Shown: positions 1 through 8,212, numbered from the stretch's first letter. The stretch: 64,000 nucleotides of DNA from Mycobacterium sp. 852002-51057_SCH5723018 (GCF_001667035.1 NZ_LZIR01000081.1:62001-126000); one strand, 5' to 3'. Numbers and translations are program-made. Notes: generated by a model not told the origin, from the letters alone.

Positions 1-29
1 ACGCCGTCCAGCGCGGGCATTGCGACCAT
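1..29 (-). CDS. Possible 5' end of a gene running off the left edge
   Basis: Reading leftward from an ATG at 29, ten codons (M-V-A-M-P-A-L-D-G-V) are open to the window edge, with a second in-frame ATG at 20. The fragment resembles the first residues of CaiB/BaiF CoA-transferases, but ten residues cannot establish a family. It lies 27 bases downstream of the sulfotransferase stop on the same strand. Confidence 0.25.
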
Positions 30-56
30 GTGTTGAAAAGGTACTCGATGCCGCTC

Positions 57-1298
57 CTAGGCCAGGAACCGCTCGACGTAGGGCGCGAAGCGGTCGCGCA
101 GGCCCTCCGTCGTCAGCCCGAACATCTCGGGCGACGTCTGGACGCTTCCCAGGCGGCCGCGCCGGTGGCCCGCCAGGTAGCCGGCGATCTCCGCGCGCGC
201 CGGCTCGCTGAAGGGCTCGCCGGCCAGGCCGTACACCCGCTCGGCGACACCGAGTTCGTCTGCCATGAAGTCGTCGAAGCGTACGTCGATCGAGCGATCC
301 GGACCGATGGTGTCGCGATCGCGGACGAGTGCCGTGAGCATCCGGTCCAGGCGGTCGATCCAGTAAGCCGCGATCTGTTCCACCGGCACGGGTGAGCGGT
401 GCATCCGCGCGGAGTAGGTGATCATCGCGATCATCGACAACGCCACCGGCACCGGGTCGCGGTGGGTGAACACGACAATGCTGCCCGGGAAGACCCGATC
501 CAACACCGGCACCTGCTCGAGGTGCTGGGGCGACTTGAGTAACCACCGCCGCCCACCGCGCAAAAACTGCAGCGCTTTCAGTTGCCGGGCAAGGTATCGG
601 TAGTGGGGCGCCTGGTCGTGGGCGGCGTAGTGGTCGCGCCAATGCGGCACTTCGGCCAGCGTCTCGAAGAGCATCGTGGAGACGTCGTTGGCCAGCAGCT
701 GGATTTCTTCGTGCACGTGATCGGTGGTCATCTCGTGCATCAGCGCGAAATGAGGCATCACTGTGTTGATCACCGCGACCGCCACGTCCATCCGCGCGCG
801 CCGCGGATCCGGCTCCACCCCAACCTCATTCGGCAGCGGAAATGGTTCCACGCTTTCCCAGTACGGCATGGTGCGGAAGGTGGACGGCGCGGCCAGCAAG
901 TTGTGCAAGTGGGTGGTCCCGGTGCGGGGCAGACCGGCGATCACGACCGGCGGTTCCAACTCGATGTCGTCGATTTCCGGATGACGGCTCAACAGATCGG
1001 TCAACAAAAGCCGGTTTTTGAGCAACTGCAGCAGCTGACCGTAGAAGTTGACCACCCCCGCCGCGTGCAGGCCCTCGATGTCACGCAGCGCGTCGAGGTA
1101 CACGTCGAGCCGTTCGCGGTAGTCGTCGGGACCAAAATCGTGAAGGCCGGTATCCGCGCTGGCCCGGACGTGCAGCGCGTCGGCATCCAGCGGACAGTCG
1201 GGTGCCATCGCGGCCATCATGTCGAGGATCTGCTGCGCCTCGGCGCTGAATCGGGGTTGGGCTAGGTCGTCGAGGATGACGACGCCGGTGTCGGTCAT
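57..1298 (-). CDS. Sulfotransferase family protein
   Basis: A 413-residue cytosolic protein expected to transfer sulfate from PAPS to a hydroxyl or amine acceptor. The 5'-phosphosulfate loop is visible as AGLPRTGTTH (about 121-130) and the 3'-phosphate region as FTHRDP (about 277-282), with LKSPQH between them (254-259). Length and motifs match the expanded sulfotransferase family of mycobacteria, members of which sulfate trehalose or glycopeptidolipids; the acceptor here is unknown. It is transcribed away from a TetR regulator whose start lies only 28 bases from its own, so that regulator is a likely controller. The start is the ATG at 1298. Confidence 0.85.
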   Translation of the reverse strand: MTDTGVVILDDLAQPRFSAEAQQILDMMAAMAPDCPLDADALHVRASADTGLHDFGPDDYRERLDVYLDALRDIEGLHAAGVVNFYGQLLQLLKNRLLLTDLLSRHPEIDDIELEPPVVIAGLPRTGTTHLHNLLAAPSTFRTMPYWESVEPFPLPNEVGVEPDPRRARMDVAVAVINTVMPHFALMHEMTTDHVHEEIQLLANDVSTMLFETLAEVPHWRDHYAAHDQAPHYRYLARQLKALQFLRGGRRWLLKSPQHLEQVPVLDRVFPGSIVVFTHRDPVPVALSMIAMITYSARMHRSPVPVEQIAAYWIDRLDRMLTALVRDRDTIGPDRSIDVRFDDFMADELGVAERVYGLAGEPFSEPARAEIAGYLAGHRRGRLGSVQTSPEMFGLTTEGLRDRFAPYVERFLA

Positions 1299-1326
1299 AG
1301 GGACTTATGTTACTCTGAGTTTCGTA
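1299..1326. promoter_or_regulatory. Short divergent control region with a small palindrome
   Basis: Only 28 bases separate the divergent sulfotransferase and TetR starts. They contain ACTC-T-GAGT nested within TTAC-N10-GTAA, a plausible TetR operator half-site arrangement. With so little space both transcripts are probably leaderless or nearly so. The operator assignment is inference. Confidence 0.35.
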
Positions 1327-1902
1327 ATGGTTGTTGATTTTGGTCGACCCCGTGACCCGCGCATCGACGCCGCCGTGCTTCGCGCGACGGTCGAGCTTCT
1401 CGCCGAAACGGGTTACTCCGGGTTGTTGGTCTCCGCCATTGCCAAGCGGGCGGGCACCAGCAAGCCCGCCATCTACCGGCGGTGGCCCAGCAAGGCGCAC
1501 CTCGTGCACGAAGCGGTCTTCCCGATCGGCGCGGCGACCGCGGTCCCGGACACCGGGTCGCTGACCGAGGACCTGCGCGAGATGGTGCGCCGGACAATGG
1601 AATTCCTCTCGACACCGGCGGCCACGGCGGCACTGCCGGGGCTGGTCGGCGAGATGGCGGCGGATCCGACGTTGCATTCGGCGCTCCTGGAGCGGTTCGC
1701 CGGCGTCATCACCGGTGGCCTCGCGGAGCGCCTAGAGAAGGCCGCGGCACGCGGCGAGGTCCGGGCCGACGTCACCGCCGCGGAACTGGCAGAGGCGGTC
1801 GCCGGCCTGACCTTGGTCACGCTGCTCACGCGCCCCACCGACCTGGGCCAGGCCTGGGTTGATCGCACGACCACCTTGCTCCTGAAAGGAATCAGCGCAT
1901 GA
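1327..1902 (+). CDS. TetR/AcrR family transcriptional regulator
   Basis: A 191-residue repressor-type protein. The N-terminal helix-turn-helix spans about residues 33-56 (SAIAKRAGTSKPAIYRRW) and is followed by an alpha-helical ligand-binding domain with a typical TetR C-terminal region. The ATG at 1327 is preferred to an upstream in-frame start at 1219 because the latter would read across the whole divergent promoter and into the sulfotransferase gene. Its last codon overlaps the next gene in an ATGA arrangement, so regulator and DUF1214 protein are translationally coupled. It probably controls that operon and the divergent sulfotransferase; the ligand is unknown. Confidence 0.88.
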   Translation: MVVDFGRPRDPRIDAAVLRATVELLAETGYSGLLVSAIAKRAGTSKPAIYRRWPSKAHLVHEAVFPIGAATAVPDTGSLTEDLREMVRRTMEFLSTPAATAALPGLVGEMAADPTLHSALLERFAGVITGGLAERLEKAAARGEVRADVTAAELAEAVAGLTLVTLLTRPTDLGQAWVDRTTTLLLKGISA

Positions 1903-3011
1903 CGCACGAGGCGACCGCCGCTTGGCAACAGCTGCTCGCGACCGTCGGGGAGCTCGACCGGTCGTTCCTCGAGGGCCACCGTGCGGTCACCGACGACCGG
2001 CACATCGCCGACGGCTACCGAATGCTCGCCACCACGCTGGGCGTGGCGCTGGACAGCTACCTGTTCACCGAGCCCGGCCGGCCCCAGTTCGTCGCGGTGA
2101 ACACGCCGTTCCGTCGCGACCGCCGATGGGGCGGCGACAACACCGACGCCTATTACTTCATGTGCCCGGTCGATCCGGCGGGGCGCTACCGCATCCGTGG
2201 CAACAAGGGCGACAGCGTCTACTTCTCGGTGACCGCCTACAACGAGCCGTCGCCGGGTGCGTGGTCGGACCGGGTCGTGGCGATCGTCCGCGACAGCGAC
2301 CTCGACATCGATGCCGACGGCAACTTCAGCTTCGAATTCCCCCCGCCACCGGACGCCGCGGTGCTGATGACGCGCGACTATCAGGCCGACCCGCTGACCG
2401 GGCGCCCGGTTGTCTGGCACATCGAGGCGCTCGACGCGCCCGAGCCGATACGGCACGGCGACGCCGAGACCGCCGCGCGCCTGCGGGCGGCCGCCACCTG
2501 GCTGCGCACCATGTTTGCCATCGTGCCCCTGCCCGTCGGGACCCGGGGAGACGACGGCCACGCGCTCGGGCACGAAACCGCTCATACGGCAAACGAATTC
2601 GCCGACCCGTACCAGGTCCCGGACGCGAACTTCGGCTGGTCGGCGCGCGACGCGTGCTATTCCTACGGAAGTTTCGTGCTCGACGACGACGAGGCGCTGG
2701 TCATCACGCACCGGCCCCCGTCCTGCCGATTCTGGAACATGGTGGTGTGGAACCAGTTCATGGCCACTTACGGCGCCGCGGAGGGCCCCGACGCCCGCTG
2801 CTCCGTCAACGGCCATAGCGCCGTGCCCAACGGCGACGGTTCGGTGACCATCGTGTTGTCCCGCGGATTGACGGCCCACCCGAATTCGGTGACGGCGCTA
2901 GGCTATCCGCGCGGCAATCTGGCCTTCCGGTGGTTCCTCGCCGACGAGGTGCCGGCGCGCCCCAAGGTCGAACTCGTGAAGGCATCCGAAGCGCCGACCC
3001 GCGTGGCGTGA
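1899..3011 (+). CDS. DUF1214 domain protein
   Basis: A 370-residue protein with the DUF1214-type C-terminal beta-rich region (for example ACYSYGSFVLDDDEALVIT and the FWNMVVWNQF stretch) and an N-terminal region of the kind often paired with it. No signal peptide or membrane segment is evident. The family has no settled biochemical function. Translation is coupled to the TetR gene through an ATGA overlap at 1899-1902, making this the probable regulated output. A possible link with the divergent sulfotransferase is inferred only from the shared promoter region. Confidence 0.75.
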   Translation: MTHEATAAWQQLLATVGELDRSFLEGHRAVTDDRHIADGYRMLATTLGVALDSYLFTEPGRPQFVAVNTPFRRDRRWGGDNTDAYYFMCPVDPAGRYRIRGNKGDSVYFSVTAYNEPSPGAWSDRVVAIVRDSDLDIDADGNFSFEFPPPPDAAVLMTRDYQADPLTGRPVVWHIEALDAPEPIRHGDAETAARLRAAATWLRTMFAIVPLPVGTRGDDGHALGHETAHTANEFADPYQVPDANFGWSARDACYSYGSFVLDDDEALVITHRPPSCRFWNMVVWNQFMATYGAAEGPDARCSVNGHSAVPNGDGSVTIVLSRGLTAHPNSVTALGYPRGNLAFRWFLADEVPARPKVELVKASEAPTRVA

Positions 3012-3028
3012 ACCAGCCTCAGACCGCC

Positions 3029-3086
3029 GACTGTGGGCTTTAAAGTACGCGAGCCGCCCTTGAATTGGTGCATAGGCCCCACAGTC
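3029..3086. terminator. Inverted repeat between convergent genes, possible terminator
   Basis: GACTGTGGG (3029-3037) pairs exactly with CCCACAGTC (3078-3086) across about 40 bases. It lies between the stops of the DUF1214 gene (3011) and the luciferase-like gene (3103). The long loop and absence of a T tract make terminator function uncertain. Confidence 0.35.
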
Positions 3087-3102
3087 AGCCGCTCGGAGTG
3101 AA

Positions 3103-4146
3103 TCATTCGACCCCGCGGACCAGCTCGATGGCCCGGCCCAGGGTGGCCAGCTTGGCGTCCAGCGTGTCGCCGGCGGGGTACAGCCGCACGGTGTTCACGC
3201 CGGCGTCGCGCCAGACGGCAAGCCGGGCGCGCACCATGTCCTCCGTCCCAATGAGCGTGGTGGCCAGCACCATCTCGTCGGTCACCAGGCCCGCCGCGCC
3301 GTCGCGGTCGCCGCGCTGCCAGCGCTCGCGCACCGCGGCGGCAACCTCGTTCCAACCCTGCCGGCTGTAGGCCTGATTGTAGAAATTCGTGCCCGACGAC
3401 CCCATGCCGCCGAGGCTGAAGGCCAGCTCCTTCTTGCGGGCCCCGACCATGTCGCGCAGCTGATTTTCGTCCGAGGCGAAGGCGACTTCGGCGCCCTGGC
3501 AGATGTCGATGTCGGCACGCCCGCGACCGGCGGCGGCCAGGCCGTCGTCGAGGTGGCGGAAATAGGCGCCGGCGGCGCCTTCCGGAACGAAGCTGGTGCC
3601 CAGCCAGCCGTCGGCGATCTGTCCGGTCAACCGCAGCATCGCCGGTGACAGCGCGGCCAGATAGAGGGGAATGGGATGCTCGGGCCGCGTCGACAGTCGC
3701 ATCGGCACCACCTCGCCGCCGGGGCGGGGGATCTGAAACTCCTTGCCGGAGTACGAAATCTTGGCCCCGTCAAGTGCCTGGCGCACGATGTCTACCGTCT
3801 CGCGAATGCGCGCCATCGGTCGGCTGAACGACACGCCGTGCAGACCCTCGATGACCTGGGGACCCGACGCGCCCAGGCCGAGCAGGAACCGCCCGTTCGA
3901 CAGGTTGGACAACGTGATCGCCGTCTGGGCAACCATGACCGGCGACCGAACCCCGACCTGCAGGATGCCCGAACCGAGCAGCACCCGCTCGGTGCGCGCC
4001 GCGAGGTAACCCAGCGCCGACGGCCCGTCCGAGCCCCATGCCTCGGCCACCCAACACACGTCGAGGCCCAGCTTTTCCGCCTCGACGACAAACTCGGCGG
4101 TTTCGCCAGCGCCCCCCGACAACTCGACCGTGGTGGCCGTCCGCAT
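3103..4146 (-). CDS. LLM-class F420-dependent oxidoreductase
   Basis: A 347-residue TIM-barrel oxidoreductase of the luciferase-like superfamily, probably using F420. Characteristic stretches are LSNGRFLLGLGASGPQ and the LAALSPAMLRLTGQIADGW segment. The ATG at 4146 overlaps the upstream SRPBCC stop by one base (TGATG), and the protein from this start has the usual family length. A longer in-frame reading to 4656 runs antiparallel-frame through the SRPBCC gene and is rejected. The pair forms a coupled two-gene operon. Substrate unknown. Confidence 0.87.
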   Translation of the reverse strand: MRTATTVELSGGAGETAEFVVEAEKLGLDVCWVAEAWGSDGPSALGYLAARTERVLLGSGILQVGVRSPVMVAQTAITLSNLSNGRFLLGLGASGPQVIEGLHGVSFSRPMARIRETVDIVRQALDGAKISYSGKEFQIPRPGGEVVPMRLSTRPEHPIPLYLAALSPAMLRLTGQIADGWLGTSFVPEGAAGAYFRHLDDGLAAAGRGRADIDICQGAEVAFASDENQLRDMVGARKKELAFSLGGMGSSGTNFYNQAYSRQGWNEVAAAVRERWQRGDRDGAAGLVTDEMVLATTLIGTEDMVRARLAVWRDAGVNTVRLYPAGDTLDAKLATLGRAIELVRGVE

Positions 4147-4661
4147 CAACGCACCCCGTGTTCGGCCAGCCGTTTGATCGCCGCCAGCGTCTTGCCGATC
4201 GCGGCCTCGAATTCCCGCATCCGCACGAACACGATCTTTTGTTCCTTGTCCGGCATCGAATCGATGGCCACCGACAACCCCGAGCGTCCCGGCCCCATCT
4301 GCATCCAATAACTCAGGGCCGTGCCACCATCGCGAGGGGTCAGCCTGAATCGCCAGGTCGATGACGGATTTCCGATTTCGCCGACGGCCCAAGCGAATTC
4401 GCGTGGCGGGTCGCACGCGACGATCTGCGAGGTGGTGCTCCACCGGCCGAACGCGTCGTGTTCGTTGCGCCCGACGAACCGGGCGCCGACGCGGGGTGCG
4501 TCGGCGCCGTCGGCCCACTCCACCGATTGCAGCTCGTTGCTCAGGGTTGGCATCAGCTTGATGTCGGAGATCAGGCTCCAGACCCGGGCAGGGTCGGCGT
4601 CGATCCAGGTTGAGGCCTCGACCGTTGGCTTGTCTGCATATCGCGCGCCGGTCCATTCCAC
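4146..4661 (-). CDS. SRPBCC (START-like) family protein
   Basis: A 171-residue protein of the SRPBCC/polyketide-cyclase fold, which forms a hydrophobic ligand cavity. The pattern is typical: an N-terminal strand with a DADPARVWSLISD helix start, the mid-protein REFAWAVGEIGNPSSTWRF strands, and a long C-terminal helix. Such proteins bind or transform lipids and other small hydrophobic molecules. The stop overlaps the start of the luciferase-like oxidoreductase (TGATG), suggesting a shared substrate. No catalytic assignment can be made. Confidence 0.8.
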   Translation of the reverse strand: MEWTGARYADKPTVEASTWIDADPARVWSLISDIKLMPTLSNELQSVEWADGADAPRVGARFVGRNEHDAFGRWSTTSQIVACDPPREFAWAVGEIGNPSSTWRFRLTPRDGGTALSYWMQMGPGRSGLSVAIDSMPDKEQKIVFVRMREFEAAIGKTLAAIKRLAEHGVR

Positions 4662-4728
4662 GGGCCCATTGTGCTCCGCCGAGCCCGCTGCGTCTGCCCC
4701 GAATCGGCTCGGCTCCGTCAGCGCAGGC

Positions 4729-5835
4729 TCAGGCGGCGGCCGGCACCCGCTCGGCCGGCTGGTCCGCCGCGGGCTTGCCCAGCCACGAGTCCGGGACGCT
4801 CAGCTTGACGATCTTGCGGACGACGGTGCCGAACTGCCGCACCAGCGGCCCGCGGTTGTACGGGATGCCATAGCGTTCGCAGATCTCTTGCACCTCAGGA
4901 GCGATTTCGAGGTACCGGCGGGCCGGCATGTCCGGGAACAGGTGGTGCTCGATCTGGTGCGACAGGTTGCCGGACAGCAGATGGAAGATCTTGCCGCCGG
5001 TCAGGTTCGCCGAACCGAGGACCTGGCGGAAGTACCACATGCCGCGGGACTCGTCCTTGGTCTCCTCGGCGGTGAATTCCTGAGTGCCGTCGGGGAAGTG
5101 ACCGCAGAAGATGATCATGTACGACCACACGTTGCGCATCAGGTTGGCCGAGAGGTTGCCGGCAAACACGAACGGGGCGAACGGGCCGGCCAGCAACGGG
5201 AAGGCGACGTAGTCCTTCAGCGCCTGCCGCCGCGTCTTCTTCCAGATGTCCCGCAGCACGCCGCGCTTGTCGGCCAGCCGAATCTCTCCAGAGCGAATGC
5301 GCTCGGTCTCCAGTTCGTGCAGCGCGACGCCGTACTGGAACAGCACCATCAGCAGGAACGCATACACCGGGTTGCCCAGGTAGTACGGGTGCCAGCGCTG
5401 GTCTTCGCTCATCCGCAGGATGCCGTAGCCGATGTCGCGGTCCATCCCCACGATGTTGGTGTGGGTGTGGTGCATGTAGTTGTGCGAATGCCGCCATTGA
5501 TCGGCGGGGCAGGCGGTGTCCCACTCGAACGTGCGACCGGAGATCGCCGGGTCACGCATCCAGTCGTATTGACCGTGCATGATGTTGTGACCGATCTCCA
5601 TGTTGTCCAGGATTTTCGACAGGCCCAGCATCGCGGTGCCCAGCAGCCACGCCGGCGGCAGGAACAGCAACGCGCGTCCGCCGACTTCGAGTGCACGCTG
5701 GGCCTTGATGACGCGGCGGATGTACTCGGCGTCCTCTTCGCCGAGGTCCGCCATCACGCGTTCCTTGATCGCGTCGAGTTCGCGGCCGAATTCCTCGGCC
5801 TGCGCAGGCGTAATGGTGATCTTGTTGTGTGACAT
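4729..5835 (-). CDS. Membrane fatty acid (acyl-CoA) desaturase, DesA3-like
   Basis: A 368-residue di-iron desaturase. The three histidine boxes are present: HNIMH (83-87), HSHNYMHH (116-123) and HQIEHHLFP near residue 310, with hydrophobic segments between them. M. tuberculosis DesA3 (Rv3229c) with its reductase Rv3230c makes oleoyl-CoA in the same way; this protein is somewhat shorter and may be a paralog. The start at 5835 (MSHNKI) is preferred because an upstream in-frame extension is encoded entirely by the adjacent 55-bp repeat. It lies downstream of its predicted electron-donor gene, separated by that repeat. Confidence 0.9.
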   Translation of the reverse strand: MSHNKITITPAQAEEFGRELDAIKERVMADLGEEDAEYIRRVIKAQRALEVGGRALLFLPPAWLLGTAMLGLSKILDNMEIGHNIMHGQYDWMRDPAISGRTFEWDTACPADQWRHSHNYMHHTHTNIVGMDRDIGYGILRMSEDQRWHPYYLGNPVYAFLLMVLFQYGVALHELETERIRSGEIRLADKRGVLRDIWKKTRRQALKDYVAFPLLAGPFAPFVFAGNLSANLMRNVWSYMIIFCGHFPDGTQEFTAEETKDESRGMWYFRQVLGSANLTGGKIFHLLSGNLSHQIEHHLFPDMPARRYLEIAPEVQEICERYGIPYNRGPLVRQFGTVVRKIVKLSVPDSWLGKPAADQPAERVPAAA

Positions 5836-5870
5836 GGCTTCCTCCCGATATCGGTGAGAGCTAAAGGGAT

Positions 5871-5980
5871 GGTGACGACCCGCCGCGCCCGGCTTCGCCG
5901 CGCTTGCGATCGCCACTAGAGGGATGGTGACGACCCGCCGCGCCCGGCTTCGCCGCGCTTGCGATCGCCACTAGAGGGAT
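5871..5980. repeat. Two tandem copies of a 55-bp MIRU-like repeat
   Basis: Units occupy 5871-5925 and 5926-5980 and are essentially identical. On the minus strand each unit has the core TGGCGATCGCAAGCGCGG and is bounded by ATCCCTCTAG; a variant, ATCCCTTTAG, closes the far side. The boundary sequence contains the stop codon of the upstream reductase gene. The sequence style matches mycobacterial interspersed repetitive units, which often sit between co-oriented genes. Confidence 0.85.
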
Positions 5981-7065
5981 AGATCGATGTCGCCGACGGG
6001 GACGGACACGCAGATCTGGACGTCCTCGTCCGGGCAGGTCGAGACGGCGCCAGTGACCAGGTTGCGCACCGTGCCGGCGGTCTTGCGCCGGGTGCAGGTG
6101 TGGCAAATGCCCATCCGGCACCCGTTCTGCGGCGTGAGCCCGGCCGATTCGGCCTGTTCCAACAGCGAGCGGCCGTCGTCAACGACGTCGATGCCGCTGT
6201 CGGCGAATGTTATTCGGCCACCCGACGGATTGGCCGGCGCTTCGAACACGGGTGGCACGAAGCTTTCGGTGTAGACATTGTCGCAGTGCTCCCGCACTGC
6301 CTCGACCAATGTCGTTGGGCCGCAGACGAACACCGCATCGGGTGCGGGCATGGCCGCAGCCAGGTGCTCCGGTCCGAAGCGGCCAACCAGGTCACCGCCG
6401 TCGGAGCGGGTGTAGCCGTGCAGAACCCGCACGCCAGGCAGACCTTTGTGGGTTGCTAGTTCCTCGCGGTAGCAGGCTTCCTCCGGCGTGCGGGCGTAGT
6501 GCACGAACGCGACCTCTCCAGCATGACCCTCGTCGACCAGCGTGCGCAGCATCGCCATGACCGGCGTGATGCCGCTTCCGCCGGAGACGAACAGGATCCG
6601 TTGCGGCCGTCGGCTGGGCAACACGAAGTCACCACCGACACCGGCCAGGCCAACCACCATGCCGCGGCGGGCCCGCTCGTACAGGTAGTTCGACACCAGC
6701 CCCCCCTCGTGCTGACCGATCGTCAGCTCGAGGTTGGCGCCGCCTTCGGCGTTGGCCGGTGAGTAGCAGCGGGTGTGCCGGCGGCCGTCGATGTCGACCG
6801 TGAGGTTGACGTACTGGCCGGCTTTGACGGTATGCGCGGATGTGAAGGCCTCGTTCGGAGCGAGCGTGAGGGTGACGCTGCGCGGCGTGGTCCGGCGGAC
6901 GTCGACGACCTTGGCGCGGGCCTCGCCCAGTGTCCACGTCGGCGCCACCAGCTCGGTGTAGCGATCCACGCCGTGGGGACCGGTGAGCAGGTCCAGCAGG
7001 TCTGAACCCAAGACTCGCTTCCGCAGGGTTTGGGCGAGATTCCGTGCGGGTGTTTGGGTGAACAT
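5971..7065 (-). CDS. Ferredoxin reductase-type electron donor for the desaturase
   Basis: A 364-residue NAD(P)H-dependent flavoprotein with a fused plant-type [2Fe-2S] domain, the architecture of Rv3230c. The flavin motif RCYSPANA, the nucleotide-binding GGSGITPVMAML and the VCGPTTLVEAV stretch appear in order. The C-terminal cluster ligands follow as CRMGICHTC and a later STC. It transfers electrons to the desaturase encoded downstream. The start at 7065 (MFTQTP) is chosen over 7101, because the latter would run into the regulatory region. Its start codon lies inside a near-palindrome that could be an operator. The stop lies within the first repeat boundary. Confidence 0.88.
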   Translation of the reverse strand: MFTQTPARNLAQTLRKRVLGSDLLDLLTGPHGVDRYTELVAPTWTLGEARAKVVDVRRTTPRSVTLTLAPNEAFTSAHTVKAGQYVNLTVDIDGRRHTRCYSPANAEGGANLELTIGQHEGGLVSNYLYERARRGMVVGLAGVGGDFVLPSRRPQRILFVSGGSGITPVMAMLRTLVDEGHAGEVAFVHYARTPEEACYREELATHKGLPGVRVLHGYTRSDGGDLVGRFGPEHLAAAMPAPDAVFVCGPTTLVEAVREHCDNVYTESFVPPVFEAPANPSGGRITFADSGIDVVDDGRSLLEQAESAGLTPQNGCRMGICHTCTRRKTAGTVRNLVTGAVSTCPDEDVQICVSVPVGDIDLSL

Positions 7066-7073
7066 ATGTACAC
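7058..7073. promoter_or_regulatory. Near-palindrome at the reductase start codon
   Basis: GTGAACATATGTACAC is a 16-bp palindrome apart from one mismatched pair, with a perfect ACATATGT centre. It overlaps the ATG of the reductase gene and shares the GTGAAC half-site with the operator at 7127-7141, though in everted order. It could be a second binding site for the divergent TetR regulator. Confidence 0.4.
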
Positions 7074-7126
7074 CGTGCGTCCTCCGCCCGCAGGTCGTCA
7101 AGGGTTTAGTGCCTGTTTGTGGTATG

Positions 7127-7141
7127 GTTCACACAGTGAAC
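7127..7141. promoter_or_regulatory. Perfect palindromic operator GTTCAC-ACA-GTGAAC
   Basis: Two perfect 6-bp arms with a 3-base spacer lie directly over the start of the TetR gene. A -10 hexamer TATGGT (7123-7128) abuts the left arm, so bound repressor would cover the transcription start. This is the expected position for an autoregulatory TetR site that could also control the divergent desaturase operon. Confidence 0.65.
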
Positions 7142-7810
7142 AGCCGTACTCCTAGCTCACGGCCGCATCGGTCGGGCCGCGTGCGTTCGGGCGAAAGCCT
7201 GTCGCGCGAGGAGCGCAAGGAGGTGACACGGCGAGCCATCATCGCCGCGGCGCTGAAGCTGCTGCAGGACCGCAGCTTTTCCAGCCTGAGCCTGCGCGAG
7301 GTGACGCGGGAGGTCGGCATCGTGCCGGCGGCCTTCTACCGCCATTTCGAGTCGATGGAGGCCCTCGGGCTGGTGCTGATCGACGAATCCTTTCGCACCT
7401 TGCGCGACACCCTGCGCGGGGCGCGGGCCGGCAAGCTCGATCCGAACCGGGTGATCGAGTCGTCCGTCGAAATCGTCATCGCCAGCATCACCGAACGCCG
7501 CGAGCACTGGCGGTTCATCTATCGTGAGCGCTCCGGTGGGGTAACCGTGCTGCGCTACGCGATCCGCACCGAGCTGCGGCTCATCACCTCCGAGCTGGCC
7601 ACCGACCTCGCGCGCTTCAACGGCCTCAACGCGTGGAGCACCGAGGACCTGAACGTACTGGCGACCCTGTTCGTCAATTCCATGATCGTCATCGCCGAAG
7701 CCATCGAGGACGCGCAGACCTCGGAGGCGCTGGAAGACATCCGGCGCGCGGCGGTCAAGCAGCTGCGGATGATCACCATCGGAATAGCCGGCTGGCGAAG
7801 CAGCCCGTAA
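7136..7810 (+). CDS. TetR family regulator, DesT-like
   Basis: A protein of about 224 residues with an N-terminal HTH (SLREVTREVGIVPAAFYRHF). The HTH and the following SMEALGLVLIDESFR stretch resemble Pseudomonas DesT and related acyl-CoA-sensing repressors of desaturase genes. It is divergent from a desaturase/reductase pair, the same arrangement as desT-desCB. The GTG at 7136 is preferred because TATGGT lies 7 bases upstream, implying a leaderless transcript; an ATG at 7124 would add four residues but overlaps the -10 hexamer. It probably senses acyl-CoA saturation and represses the desaturase operon. Confidence 0.8.
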   Translation: MNSRTPSSRPHRSGRVRSGESLSREERKEVTRRAIIAAALKLLQDRSFSSLSLREVTREVGIVPAAFYRHFESMEALGLVLIDESFRTLRDTLRGARAGKLDPNRVIESSVEIVIASITERREHWRFIYRERSGGVTVLRYAIRTELRLITSELATDLARFNGLNAWSTEDLNVLATLFVNSMIVIAEAIEDAQTSEALEDIRRAAVKQLRMITIGIAGWRSSP

Positions 7811-7832
7811 GCACCATCACTTGATGCTTACG
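7806..7832 (+). terminator. Hairpin overlapping the TetR stop codon
   Basis: CGTAAGC...ATCA (7806-7819) pairs with TGATGCTTACG (7822-7832) apart from a short bulge. The left arm contains the TAA stop codon. No strong T tract follows. It separates the regulator from the convergent DUF5709 gene. Confidence 0.45.
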
Positions 7833-7852
7833 AGTGAACAACCGAGCACTAA

Positions 7853-8212
7853 TTACTCGTCGACAACCTCGTACAGCGAATCGCCGTCTTCCGGTGTGCC
7901 GTCGATCTGACCCCGGTGAGCGCGCCCGGGACCACCGTCATCGATAGGGCCGACGGCGTCGACGGATACGTCCGGCTCTTCCTCGGCCAGCCGGTCGTCG
8001 AGGGATTCGCCCTCTCGCGCTTCGCGCGCCGTCACTCCGAACCGGTCGGCTTCGCTCCAGCCCTCGGGCGGGTCGACGACGATGTCGCCGTCGTCGTTGC
8101 GCAGCTCGTCGGAGTCGGTGCCTTCGCTGGCGCTCAGGGTGTCGCCCGGACCGCCCTCCTCGGGGAAGTCGGCGGCGTCCACCAGCTCATCGGCTTGGGG
8201 GTTTTCGCTCAT
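7853..8212 (-). CDS. DUF5709 family acidic protein
   Basis: A 119-residue, strongly acidic, hydrophilic protein without signal peptide or membrane segment. The middle (PPEGWSEADRFGVTAREARE) and the following GESLDDRLAEEEPDV stretch resemble DUF5709 proteins of actinobacteria, whose function is unknown. The start at 8212 (MSENPQ) is preferred to a longer in-frame opening, which would extend into the acetyltransferase gene. A SigF-like promoter lies just upstream. Confidence 0.75.
   Translation of the reverse strand: MSENPQADELVDAADFPEEGGPGDTLSASEGTDSDELRNDDGDIVVDPPEGWSEADRFGVTAREAREGESLDDRLAEEEPDVSVDAVGPIDDGGPGRAHRGQIDGTPEDGDSLYEVVDE

Noticed and set aside
1473..2879. A 468-codon minus-strand frame opposite the TetR and DUF1214 genes
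   Set aside because: No recognisable domain; both plus-strand genes have clear family signatures and coupled starts.
3103..4656. A fused SRPBCC-luciferase protein from one long frame
   Set aside because: The N-terminal extension is in a different frame from the real SRPBCC protein; the TGATG overlap shows two separate genes.
5861..5916. N-terminal extension of the desaturase (MAIASAAKPG...)
   Set aside because: It is encoded by the MIRU-like repeat; homologous start and ribosome site support 5835.
5971..7065. Ferredoxin reductase as partner of the Rieske oxygenase
   Set aside because: It is 35 kb away, lies in an operon with the desaturase and has the matching Rv3230c-type architecture.
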